Assembly (NCBI GenBank): GCA_944387865.1
Contig: CALXGN010000002.1
Span: 124,001 to 188,000, forward strand
Origin: Scatomorpha stercorigallinarum
GTDB lineage: Bacteria; Bacillota; Clostridia; Oscillospirales; Oscillospiraceae
Reading direction: 5' to 3'
DNA length: 64,000 bases
Position numbers and translations under genes: made by a program. The first letter of the stretch is position 1. Each line of letters starts with the position of its first letter. Below the pieces are notes generated by a model, which was not told the origin of the DNA, made no database searches, and worked only from the letters and a program-made list of their open reading frames with translations. Below, one piece after another: positions 43,702 through 51,124 of the stretch.

Positions 43702-44450
43702 AGGATGTCGAGCCCCACGGGGCAGTGGTCGCTGCCCGTTATCTCCGGGCAGATGAACGCGCGCTGTATGTTCCCCGCCACGCGGTTTGAGCAGAGGAAG
43801 TAGTCGATGCGCCAGCCCACGTTCCTCTCCCGCGAATTCGCGCGGTAGCTCCACCAGGTGTAGGCCCCCTCGAGGTCGGGGTAGAGGTAGCGGAAGGTGT
43901 CCGTGAACCCGGCGGCGAGCAGCTCCGTCATCTTGCCGCGCTCCTCGTCGGAGAAGCCGGGGTTGAAGTGGTTGGTCTTGGGGTTCTTGAGGTCTATCTC
44001 CTCGTGCGCGACGTTCATGTCCCCGCAGACGATGACGGGTTTCTTGCGGTCCAGCGCCACCAGGTGCGCGCGGAAGGCGTCCTCCCACTCCATGCGGTAG
44101 GGAAGCCGCTTCAGCTCGTCCTGGGAGTTCGGCGTGTAGACGCACACGAGGTAGAACTCCTCGAACTCCAGCGTGATCACGCGGCCCTCGGAGTCGTGCT
44201 CCGGCAGCCCGAGGTTGTAGCTCACGCTTACCGGCTCCCGGCGGGTGAACACCGCCGTGCCGGAATAGCCCTTGCGCTCGGCGTAGCACCAGAACTGCTC
44301 GTAGCCCGGCAGGTCGAGCGAGAGCTGCCCGGCCTGCAGCTTCGTCTCCTGCAGGCAGAACATGTCGGCGTCCAGGCCCCAGAAGGCGTCCTCAAAGCCC
44401 TTTTTCATAACGGCCCGCAGGCCGTTGACGTTCCAGGATATCAGCCGCAC
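43695..44450 (-). CDS. xth: Exodeoxyribonuclease III
   Basis: This AP endonuclease and 3'-exonuclease of base-excision repair has 251 residues. Motifs in order are LISWNVNGLRAV, FCLQETKLQ, GYSGTAVFTR, VCVYTPNSQ, PVIVCGDMNVAHEEIDL, GFSDEERGKM, FRYLYPDLEGAYTWWSYRANSRERNVGWRIDYFLCS and GSDHCPVGL. These cover the metal and catalytic residues of the ExoIII/ExoA family. It overlaps trmB by ten bases. Confidence 0.97.
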   Translation of the reverse strand: MRLISWNVNGLRAVMKKGFEDAFWGLDADMFCLQETKLQAGQLSLDLPGYEQFWCYAERKGYSGTAVFTRREPVSVSYNLGLPEHDSEGRVITLEFEEFYLVCVYTPNSQDELKRLPYRMEWEDAFRAHLVALDRKKPVIVCGDMNVAHEEIDLKNPKTNHFNPGFSDEERGKMTELLAAGFTDTFRYLYPDLEGAYTWWSYRANSRERNVGWRIDYFLCSNRVAGNIQRAFICPEITGSDHCPVGLDILW

Positions 44451-45115
44451 AGCGTATGCTCCCCCTTCACCGCCACCAGGCGGTTTATCTTCACGCCCTG
44501 GGCGTGGAATTTGGCCTCATAGTCCGTCATCACGCCCACGGGCCCGTTTTCGTGCAGGTCGCGCGTCACCTCGCGCAGTTCCCAGCCGCCGGCGGCCAGC
44601 TGCTCAACGCTCCACTCAAAGAGCGGGGCGTTGTCGGTCTTGAACCAGATCTCCCCACCCGGCGCGAGCGCGGCGGCGCAGAGCTTCTGGAAGCTGGGCG
44701 CGGTGAGCCGGCGCTTGAACTGCTTCTTCTTCGGCCAGGGGTCGGGGAAATTTATGTATATGCGCCGAGCTTCGCCCTCCGCGAAGAATTCGCCAAGCTG
44801 CGCGGCGTCCCTGTCGAGGAAGCGCACGTTGTCAAGCTCCGAGGCGCACACGCGCTCCATGGCTACTACCATGGCGTCCGGCACCTTCTCGATGGCCACG
44901 AAGAGCACGTCCGGGTTTGCCTCCGCCATGCCGGCGGTGAAGCGGCCCTTGCCGCAGCCGAGCTCGATGTGCAGCTCGGAAAACGGCCGCTCGCGGCCTG
45001 TGAGGCGGCTTATATCATCCAGCCAGCGGCCCCTGTGCTGCTCCGGCGCCGTCTCCAGGACGGAGGCGCAGCGCTCCATGCGCGGCTGCAGGTTGGGTTT
45101 CTTTCTCATTCTCAC
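44441..45115 (-). CDS. trmB: tRNA (guanine46-N7)-methyltransferase
   Basis: TrmB methylates G46 in the variable loop of tRNA. The 224-residue protein has RMRKKPNLQPRME, the SAM site IELGCGKGRFTAGMA, VAIEKVPDAMV and the family motif INFPDPWPKKKQFKRRL, and later TDNAPLFEWSVEQLA. I use the GTG at 45115, giving the usual MRMRKKPN start. The ATG at 45109 and a GTG at 45124 beside GGGAGG are alternatives. It heads a five-gene operon ending in the anti-sigma factor. Confidence 0.94.
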   Translation of the reverse strand: MRMRKKPNLQPRMERCASVLETAPEQHRGRWLDDISRLTGRERPFSELHIELGCGKGRFTAGMAEANPDVLFVAIEKVPDAMVVAMERVCASELDNVRFLDRDAAQLGEFFAEGEARRIYINFPDPWPKKKQFKRRLTAPSFQKLCAAALAPGGEIWFKTDNAPLFEWSVEQLAAGGWELREVTRDLHENGPVGVMTDYEAKFHAQGVKINRLVAVKGEHTLCG

Positions 45116-45137
45116 ATTTTTCACGCTCCCTCCCGTG

Positions 45138-45166
45138 ATGATACCACATTCCGCGCAAAACATCAA
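45138..45166 (-). promoter_or_regulatory. trmB operon promoter
   Basis: Minus-strand TTGATG (45161-45166), 17 bases and TATCAT (45138-45143) lie just upstream of trmB. Confidence 0.65.
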
Positions 45167-45177
45167 TGAAGAAAAGC

Positions 45178-45206
45178 TTGCATAAAATATTGCCGTATAG
45201 TATAAT
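45178..45206 (+). promoter_or_regulatory. tRNA-Pro promoter
   Basis: TTGCAT (45178-45183), 17 bases and TATAAT (45201-45206), 20 bases before the tRNA. Confidence 0.8.
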
Positions 45207-45226
45207 TGTTTCCCGATTCCGCATAT

Positions 45227-45302
45227 CCGGGTGTTGCGCAGCTGGTAGCGCGCCAGCTTTGGGAGCTGGAGGCCGCGAGTTCGAGTCTCGCCACTCGGAC
45301 CA
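45227..45302 (+). tRNA. tRNA-Pro (TGG anticodon)
   Basis: A 76-base cloverleaf with encoded CCA. The acceptor stem CCGGGTG pairs with CACTCGG (one G-T pair). The anticodon stem CCAGC/GCTGG carries loop TTTGGGA with anticodon TGG. The T-arm has GTTCGAGTC. Confidence 0.96.
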
Positions 45303-45305
45303 AAC

Positions 45306-45356
45306 AATGATAATCCGAACTACATTATCCAAGTGGGTAATGTGTTCGGATTTATC
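45306..45356. repeat. Imperfect long inverted repeat behind tRNA-Pro
   Basis: Sequences containing TCCGAAC and GTTCGGA, with TACATTATCC and GGGTAATGTG inside and TGATAA/TTATCA outside, form a hairpin of about 20 bp with a few mismatches. It directly follows the tRNA and is AT-rich. It may be a processing or termination structure, or the end of an inserted segment. Confidence 0.5.
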
Positions 45357-45384
45357 ATTTCTATTGAAAATGTAATTTAGCAGA

Positions 45385-45418
45385 CAATGGCAGGGAGAAA
45401 ATTCCTGCCATTGCTTTT
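45385..45418 (+). terminator. Terminator downstream of tRNA-Pro
   Basis: CAATGGCAGG and CCTGCCATTG form a 10-bp stem followed by CTTTTC. Confidence 0.75.
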
Positions 45419-45439
45419 CAACAAAATCGGTAATATAAT
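45411..45439 (+). promoter_or_regulatory. Promoter of the AT-rich membrane-protein gene
   Basis: TTGCTT (45411-45416), 17 bases and TATAAT (45434-45439) overlap the end of the preceding terminator and lie 31 bases before the gene. Confidence 0.6.
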
Positions 45440-45470
45440 TATAAAAACTGGGCCGAAGGAGGCGCATAGC

Positions 45471-45926
45471 ATGAAGAAATCATGGTGGAAAGTTCCTCTA
45501 TATTGCATTGTAGCAAGTTGGATATGTTTTCAACTGGAGGTCCGTTTTTTGGGAAGATGGACAATAGTAACATTGCCAGATGGGTCAATATCCACAGATA
45601 GTACACGATGGTTAATTCTTAATATTGTACTGTTTATAATTGTTGTTACGATTGGTGGATTTTTCTTTTTTCGTAAGATGACGCACAAAGAACTTTTTTT
45701 CTCTGCGTCTGTCTTGGTTGTCCTCAATATTGTATTTGGCTTAATTGCTTATAAAATGCAAGGAATGTTTTCTCTGTATTTTGCCGAGTTAACAGAATGG
45801 GATAATTTTATTTCAAACCTGCTAGTCCAAGTTACTCAAAATGTTTGGATTTCTGCTGTAATTGACTGGATATTGCCTCCATATATTTTTGTTCTATTTG
45901 GAAGAAAAGCATCTAATGAGAGTTAA
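45471..45926 (+). CDS. Unrecognised four-helix membrane protein, AT-rich
   Basis: I do not recognise this 151-residue protein. It has four likely membrane segments: residues 6-23, 46-67, 73-93 and a C-terminal one near 120-145. GAAGGAGG is nine bases before the ATG, and a promoter is present. Codon use is strikingly AT-rich (many AAT, TTT, ATT, GTA) in a genome that otherwise avoids such codons. Its place right behind a tRNA gene points to recent acquisition. A role as an immunity or resistance-type membrane protein is possible but unsupported. Confidence 0.75.
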   Translation: MKKSWWKVPLYCIVASWICFQLEVRFLGRWTIVTLPDGSISTDSTRWLILNIVLFIIVVTIGGFFFFRKMTHKELFFSASVLVVLNIVFGLIAYKMQGMFSLYFAELTEWDNFISNLLVQVTQNVWISAVIDWILPPYIFVLFGRKASNES

Positions 45927-45967
45927 TACCAGGGCGGGAGCATCGTTATAGATGTTCCCGCCTCTTG

Positions 45968-46084
45968 TTAGTCCTGTTTTATCTTGTCTTGTTCTTGCTG
46001 TGCTTTCCACTCTGCAAACTCCCGCTGTTCTTCTTCGCTCTCGAAAAAGACTTGTATCTTCGGGAGCAGGATACGGGCCAGGGC
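45968..46084 (-). pseudogene. C-terminal remnant of a small mobile-element gene
   Basis: On the minus strand 38 codons are open and end in TAA. They read ARILLPKIQVFFESEEEQ followed by REFAEWKAQQEQDKIKQD, a natural-looking charged helical C-terminus. A TAG interrupts the frame at 46085-46087 and no start or ribosome binding site is present. It looks like the tail of a small gene of an integrated conjugative or plasmid element, left behind next to the tRNA. The parent family is not identified. Confidence 0.5.
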
Positions 46085-46119
46085 CTATCTCAGTCCTGCC
46101 ATGCTACCTGATACACTGT

Positions 46120-46148
46120 CCCCAAAGGGTAATACTTACCCTTTGGGG
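46120..46148. repeat. Perfect 13-bp palindrome
   Basis: CCCCAAAGGGTAA and TTACCCTTTGGGG surround a three-base loop. It sits at the right limit of the AT-rich patch, immediately before mosaic repeat D, and lacks a T-run on the plus strand. It may be the end of a mobile segment. Confidence 0.5.
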
Positions 46149-46196
46149 GAACTGTCCTGTGTTCGGATTTACAATCGGTCGGGGGACCAGGGGGGG

Positions 46197-46775
46197 TACG
46201 AGGGGGACTTCGTCCCCCTCGTAGGCTCCCCCTCGCGCCGCACGGCGGCGCGGTTGCGCCTCAGAGGCGCAAGATAAGGTATCCCCGGCAGGCAAAGCCC
46301 GCCGGGGATTTTGGCCGCCCTATGCGGGCGGCCATTCCTATGCTTGGGACGTTGGGTGCCTCTGAGTCAACAGGGTTTTCTAATGTGTCCCATTTTGCGG
46401 GGCAAAATGGGACGGTAATACGCCGCCCGCGCTGGCGGGCGCGGGCGTGCGAAATGCGCCGGGCGGGCGGAGCCCGCCCACGAGGGGTGGTTCGCGTTGG
46501 GCGGAACGCCGCGCTTGTCGCGGCGTTTATTGGGGGCTCCGCCCCCTTGCCCCCTGGGCTTCTGCGCGGCAGTGCCGCGAGCGAAGCGAAGCAACGCACG
46601 GTCGGCGGCGGGCAAAGCCATCCGACGACGGGATGACCACCTGCGACACGCGGAAACCCGTAAAAGACAGCCCCCGCCTACGACACGCACCAAAGCGTTT
46701 TTCTTTGGGGCGCCACACCCGTTTCTTTGGGCAAGACCAAAGAAATGGGGTGGCACTGGCCCCCTCGCGGGGGCC
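46197..46775. repeat. Mosaic palindromic repeat element, copy D
   Basis: It has the same module order and orientation as copy C: a TACGAGGGGGAC stem (46197-46223), GGCCGCCC and ATTCCTATGCTT segments, the GTCCCATTTTGC hairpin (46387-46413) and GCGAGCGAAGCGAAGCAACGC. It ends in the variant hairpin TTTCTTTGG/CCAAAGAAA (46722-46745) and a GGCCCCC/GGGGGCC stem (46758-46775). It fills the space up to the AI-2E permease. No gene is supported. Confidence 0.88.
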
Positions 46776-46824
46776 CTCCCTCAGCGCGGCGCGCAGCGCC
46801 TCTGCATCCAAGCGCAGTTTGGTC

Positions 46825-47958
46825 TCAGGAATTGGCGGGGGGAGGGAGCTGTTCTCGGCGGTGGAGGTCGTTTTTCAGGAGCTTATACACGGTGGCAGTG
46901 ACGGGGACGCCGAGGAGCATGCCGGTGATGCCGGAGACGCCGCCGCCGACTGTCACTGCGGCCAGCACCCAGAGGCCGGGCAGGCCGATGGAGCCGCCCA
47001 CCACGCGCGGGTAGATGAGGTTGCCCTCCAGCTGCTGGAGGATGATGAGATAGACCACGAACAGCAGCGCGCGCAGCGGCGACACCGTCAGTATCAGCAG
47101 AAAGCCCACCGCGCCGCCGACATACGCGCCGGCGATGGGGATAAGCGCCATGGCGCCCACCACCGCGCCGATCATCACCGCGTATGGGAAGCCGAACAGC
47201 GCCATGCCCAGGGCGCAGAGCGTGCCCAGGATGATGGCCTCCGTGCACTGGCCGACGATGTAGCTGTGGAAGCTGCTGTTGAGCACGGAGAGCAGGTAAC
47301 GTATCTTCTGCGTCCAGCGCTCGCGCAGGTACTGCCGCGCCAGGCGCTCGAGCTGCGAGCGCAGGCGGTCGCGGTCGATGAGCAGGTAAGTGGCGAAGAT
47401 CAGGCCCAGCACCAGGTTCACCACCGAGCTGAACACGCGCGTGAGCACATTGGCGGCCAGGTTCACCGTGCCGCCGATGCCGTTTATCAGCACCTGCGCC
47501 GCGCGGGCGATGGTGTCGCGCCAGTTGATGTCCGCCAGCAGGTCCTCCAGCCACTGGGAGTCGGAGAAGAGCTCCGTGCCCATCAGCCAGGTGGCCGCCG
47601 TGTTCAGGGCGCCGGGCACCTCGGAGAGCAGCATCCGTAGGCAGTTGGCCAGCTCCGGCAGCACGATCCAGAGCAGCAGCGCGACGATGGCCGCGAAGGT
47701 AAGGTACGCCGCCAGCAGGCACACGCCGCGCCGCGACTTTACCGCGGCCGGCTTCTGCGAGCCGGGGAAGTAGTGGCGCTCGTAAAAGCTCATCGGGATG
47801 TTCACCACGTAGGCGATGCACGCGCCCACGATCAGCGGGCCCGCCGCGCGCGCGAGCAGCGCCAGCAGGGAGGTGAACGGCTCCCAATAGTGGATGCACA
47901 GAAACAGCGCGAACGCGCTGACGCCCACGCGCAGGCAGGTCTTCCATTCGGGCTTCAT
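46825..47958 (-). CDS. AI-2E family (PF01594) permease-like protein
   Basis: This 377-residue membrane protein has about eight segments. Family features are AAGPLIVGACIAYVVNIPMSFYE near the N-terminus, and PYAVMIGAVVGAMALIPIAGAYVGGAVGFLL followed by LEGNLIYPRVVGGSIGLPGLWVLAAVTVGGG. Members include TqsA and sporulation or sodium-antiport proteins, so the substrate cannot be given. The ATG at 47958 has GGAGGTG; an earlier start is not supported. Confidence 0.9.
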   Translation of the reverse strand: MKPEWKTCLRVGVSAFALFLCIHYWEPFTSLLALLARAAGPLIVGACIAYVVNIPMSFYERHYFPGSQKPAAVKSRRGVCLLAAYLTFAAIVALLLWIVLPELANCLRMLLSEVPGALNTAATWLMGTELFSDSQWLEDLLADINWRDTIARAAQVLINGIGGTVNLAANVLTRVFSSVVNLVLGLIFATYLLIDRDRLRSQLERLARQYLRERWTQKIRYLLSVLNSSFHSYIVGQCTEAIILGTLCALGMALFGFPYAVMIGAVVGAMALIPIAGAYVGGAVGFLLILTVSPLRALLFVVYLIILQQLEGNLIYPRVVGGSIGLPGLWVLAAVTVGGGVSGITGMLLGVPVTATVYKLLKNDLHRREQLPPPANS

Positions 47959-48023
47959 AGGCCACCTCCGGAGTGAGTTTACAGGCATATCATACCACAT
48001 CTGTGCGATTTTTCAACCCGCCA

Positions 48024-48471
48024 AACTGCGGCGGCCAACGGCCGCTGGTGTTTGCCTGCGGCCCGCGCATACTGAAGGCCCCCGCGAGGGGGACTTGCCA
48101 CCCCATTTCTTTGGTCTTGCCCAAAGAAACGGGAGTGGCGCCCCAAAGAAAAACGCCCAGGCTGCGCCTGGAGGCAGATGCGCTGCGCGCCTCACTAACG
48201 GAGGTCATCCGTTGGTGAGGCGCGCTTCTTTGCATCCAAGCGCAGCTTGGCCGTCCGTGCATTGCTTCGCTTCGCTCGCGGCACTGCCGATTATCAACAT
48301 GTTAGCGGCGCGAGCGTAAGCGAAGCCAGGCTGCGCCTGGAGGCAATGGGCTGTGCCCGGTCTACCGAAAGGCTTCCAACAGTGGGGCGCGCAGCGCAAA
48401 TACCTGCGGCCGTTGGCCGCCTTTGGAGTCTGAGGGGTTTCTTTTTGACAAGACAAAAAGAAATCTCTCAG
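48024..48471. repeat. Mosaic palindromic repeat element, copy E
   Basis: It contains GCGGCCAACGGCCGC, GGCCCCC/GGGGG (48077-48092), the TTTCTTTGG hairpin (48106-48129), two CAGGCTGCGCCTGGAGGCA modules, the CTTCGCTCGCGGCACTGCC module and its inverted partner. It ends in the TTTCTTTTTG hairpin (48438-48463). The two hairpins face each other as terminal inverted repeats of different sequence variants. It separates the AI-2E permease from the prophage promoter. Confidence 0.85.
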
Positions 48472-48483
48472 AAAAAATGGGGG

Positions 48484-48512
48484 TTGATTTGGTTAAGTAA
48501 GTTGATTATATT
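48484..48512 (+). promoter_or_regulatory. Promoter of the prophage morphogenesis operon
   Basis: TTGATT (48484-48489), 17 bases and TATATT (48507-48512), about 40 bases before the first terminase gene. It is a local AT-rich island right after repeat E. Confidence 0.65.
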
Positions 48513-48551
48513 AGCAGGTGGAGAGAGGAGGGATGCGAAGCGTTAGGCAAG

Positions 48552-48872
48552 ATGAAGGTGGCGCGGGTGCTTAAGGAGTATGCCGCGGACTGCGAGCGGG
48601 AGGGGCGCTACCCCTCCGAGGCGGGGCTGATGCTGCGCCTGGGCGTGGGCGAGGAGGAATACCGCGCGCTGTGTGAGCGCGAGGACACCGCCCCGCTGCT
48701 GGAACGGGCGCGGCTGGGCCGCGTGGACTGGCTGGAGAGCCGCATCACGCGCGGCGGGGCCGGCATCACCGGGCTTATGAGCGTGCTCCGGCGCGAGGAC
48801 GCCGCCGTGGCCGAGGAGGCGCGGCTGATCATCCGCATGGAGGGCCTGGGCGGCCCGGAGGCGGCCAAATGA
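48552..48872 (+). CDS. Terminase small subunit-like protein
   Basis: This 106-residue helical protein precedes and overlaps the large terminase gene by four bases. VLKEYAADCEREGRYPSEAGLMLRLGVGEEEYRALC looks like a DNA-binding head. RITRGGAGITGLMSVLRRED resembles small-terminase oligomerisation segments. Its call rests on position and general pattern. The ribosome binding site is weak (AGG). Confidence 0.65.
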   Translation: MKVARVLKEYAADCEREGRYPSEAGLMLRLGVGEEEYRALCEREDTAPLLERARLGRVDWLESRITRGGAGITGLMSVLRREDAAVAEEARLIIRMEGLGGPEAAK

Positions 48873-50254
48873 GGCCGCGGGGCGCGCCGCTGCTCTGGGA
48901 CCCCGGCACGGCCAACCCCAAGCAGCGCGAATTCTTCCGCAGCCGCGCGCTCTACACCGCCTATGGCGGCGCCAAGGGCGGCGGCAAGACCTGGGCCGTG
49001 CGCACCAAGGCCCTGCTGGGGGCCTATTATTACCCCGGCATCAGGATACTCATCATGCGCAGGACCTACCCGGAGCTGCTGAACAACCACATAGAGCCCA
49101 TGAGGCAGGCCCTGCGTCCGGCGTTCGCGAAATACAGCGCCGAGCGCAGGGCCATATATTTCTCCAACGGCAGCGTGATACGCTTCGGCCACTGGGCCGG
49201 GGAGCGCTCCGAGGGCGAATACAACGGGCAGGAGTACGACTGGATATTCATCGACGAGGCCACGCAGTTCACCTGGAGGGCCTTCCAGTTCCTGGGCTCG
49301 CTGCTGCGCGGCGTGAACGACATACCGAAGCGCATGTACCTCACCTGCAACCCGGGCGGTGTGGGGCACCGCTGGGTGAAGAGGCTTTTCATCGACCGCG
49401 ATTTCATCACCGGGCGGGATGACCCGGAGGAGAACGAAGATCCCGCGGACTATGTATTCATACCGGCCACGGTGGAGGACAACGAGGCGCTGATGAGGGC
49501 TTCGCCGGGATATCTGCGGCTGCTCTCCGCGCTGCCGGAGGACCTGCGGCGGGCCTGCCGCTACGGGGACTGGGAGGCGCTGGGCGGGAGCTATTTTTCC
49601 GAGTTCGACAACGACACGCACACCTGCGAGAGCTTCGCGCCGCCGCGGCGCTGGCGGCGCTACCGCAGCTTTGACTACGGGCTGGACATGTTCGCCTGCG
49701 CCTGGTTCGCCGTGGACGGCGAGGGGCGGGCCTGGATGTACCGCGAGTACGCCGGGAGCGGGCTGACCGCCGGCGAGGCCGCCAGGCAGATGCTGCTGCG
49801 CACGCCGGAGGGCGAGGAGGTCGAGGCCACCTTCGCCCCGCCGGACATGTGGAGCCGGCAGCGCGAGACGGGGCGCACCATCGCCGACATCTTCTTTGAA
49901 AACGGCGCGGCGCTGACGCGCGCGCCCAACGCCCGCGCGCAGGGGCACATGCTCGTCAAGGAGCTGCTGCAAAAGCGCGCCGACGGGCGGCCGGGGCTGA
50001 TGTTCATGCGCTGCTGCCGGGAGACCATCGACGACATGAGGGACATACAGTCCGACGAGCGCGACCCCAACGACTGCGCGCGCGAGCCGCACGAGGTGAC
50101 GCACCGCGTGGACGCCGTGCGCTATTTCTGCGCCAGCCGCTTCGCGGCGGCGGAGAGCGGCGGCGAGGACGGGACGGAGGACGAGGAGGACAAAATGAGC
50201 TACTTTGAATTCATGACCGGCCGCCGGCCGGGGAAGGGGGAGACATGGCTGTGA
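48869..50254 (+). CDS. Phage terminase large subunit
   Basis: This DNA-packaging motor has 461 residues. The ATPase domain has Walker A GGAKGGGKT (33-41), MRRTYPELLNNHI, Walker B WIFIDEATQ and the coupling motif LTCNPGG. The nuclease domain includes FDYGLDMFACAWFAVDGEGR with a catalytic Asp and THRVDAVRYF near the end. It is full length with all motor residues. The next gene overlaps by ten bases. Confidence 0.93.
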   Translation: MRPRGAPLLWDPGTANPKQREFFRSRALYTAYGGAKGGGKTWAVRTKALLGAYYYPGIRILIMRRTYPELLNNHIEPMRQALRPAFAKYSAERRAIYFSNGSVIRFGHWAGERSEGEYNGQEYDWIFIDEATQFTWRAFQFLGSLLRGVNDIPKRMYLTCNPGGVGHRWVKRLFIDRDFITGRDDPEENEDPADYVFIPATVEDNEALMRASPGYLRLLSALPEDLRRACRYGDWEALGGSYFSEFDNDTHTCESFAPPRRWRRYRSFDYGLDMFACAWFAVDGEGRAWMYREYAGSGLTAGEAARQMLLRTPEGEEVEATFAPPDMWSRQRETGRTIADIFFENGAALTRAPNARAQGHMLVKELLQKRADGRPGLMFMRCCRETIDDMRDIQSDERDPNDCAREPHEVTHRVDAVRYFCASRFAAAESGGEDGTEDEEDKMSYFEFMTGRRPGKGETWL

Positions 50255-50571
50255 CCATCAAACGGGGGGACGAGTGCCCCCTGGCCGTGCGCGTGGAGCT
50301 GAACGGGCAGGCCGTTGATATCAGCGATGTGGAGACGGCGGAGTTCTGCCTGGGGAAGAGGCTGAGGAAGCTCTATCCCGGGGAGGTGGAGCACGACGCG
50401 GAGACGGGGGAATTCCTCCTGCCGCTGACGCAGGAGGAGACCTTCGCCCTGCCGGCGGGCGCGGCGCTGCCGCTGGACGTGCGCGTGAAATTCACCGGCG
50501 GGGACGTGCTGGGCTGCGTGCGCATGGGGGCCGTGGCCGTCTGCGACGCGATATCGGGGGAGGTGCTGTGA
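50245..50571 (+). CDS. Small phage baseplate or fibre-associated protein
   Basis: I do not recognise this 108-residue protein by name. It is beta-rich (VTIKRGDECPLAVRVELNGQAVDISDVETAEFCLGK, LPLDVRVKFTGGDVLG), like the short proteins placed before tail-fibre genes in Firmicutes phages. It overlaps the terminase and is one base from the next gene, so it belongs to the same transcript. Confidence 0.6.
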   Translation: MAVTIKRGDECPLAVRVELNGQAVDISDVETAEFCLGKRLRKLYPGEVEHDAETGEFLLPLTQEETFALPAGAALPLDVRVKFTGGDVLGCVRMGAVAVCDAISGEVL

Positions 50572-50572
50572 G

Positions 50573-51124
50573 ATGGCGCTCACTGTGGAGCTGAAGGGCG
50601 CGCCGGCGATCAGGCAGGAGCTGGGGCCGGCGCGGCTGCTGCCGGGGCCGCGCGGCGAGGCCGCCACCGTGGCCGTGGGCTCCGTCGCCAGCGGCGAGAG
50701 CGCCGCCGTGACCAACTCCGGCGACGAGCACGACGCCGTTTTCGACTTCGTGCTGCCGCAGGGCGGGCCCGGGCCGGGGCTGGAGTTCGACTGGCAGGGC
50801 ACGGAGCTGGGCGTGCGGGTGGCCGGGGATGCGGAGTACGCATATTCTGACCTGAGAGGGCCGGCCGGGCCGGCGGCGGGCGTCATAGCCGTCACGCTGG
50901 CGGCGGACGGCTGGGACGGCGGGCAGCAGGAGGCGGAGAACGCGGCCTTCCTCGCCGCGGGGAGGGCGTACCTGGTGTCGCCCGCGCCGGGGAGCGTGGA
51001 GGCCTACGCCGCGGCGGGGGTGAAGGCCCTGGACGTGACGGTGGACGGGGTGATGACCTTCGTCTGCACGGCGGCGCCGGCGGAGGCGCTCAGTGTGAGC
51101 GTGATCGCGCTGGAGGTGGCCTGA
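50573..51124 (+). CDS. Tail fibre-like protein with collagen-like segments
   Basis: This 183-residue protein contains LPGPRGEAATVAVGSVASGE, VFDFVLPQGGPGPGLEFDW and LRGPAGPAAGVI. The GPxG stretches together with VFDFVLPQG are typical of phage fibre or minor tail proteins. The C-terminal 70 residues form a beta domain. It is adjacent to the LRR protein with a one-base overlap. A role in receptor binding is inferred. Confidence 0.65.
   Translation: MALTVELKGAPAIRQELGPARLLPGPRGEAATVAVGSVASGESAAVTNSGDEHDAVFDFVLPQGGPGPGLEFDWQGTELGVRVAGDAEYAYSDLRGPAGPAAGVIAVTLAADGWDGGQQEAENAAFLAAGRAYLVSPAPGSVEAYAAAGVKALDVTVDGVMTFVCTAAPAEALSVSVIALEVA

Noticed and set aside
45227..45302. Attachment site of the 48-64 kb prophage at tRNA-Pro.
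   Set aside because: No second copy of the tRNA 3' end was found in the window, and AT-rich sequence, repeat D, a host permease gene and repeat E lie between the tRNA and the phage genes.
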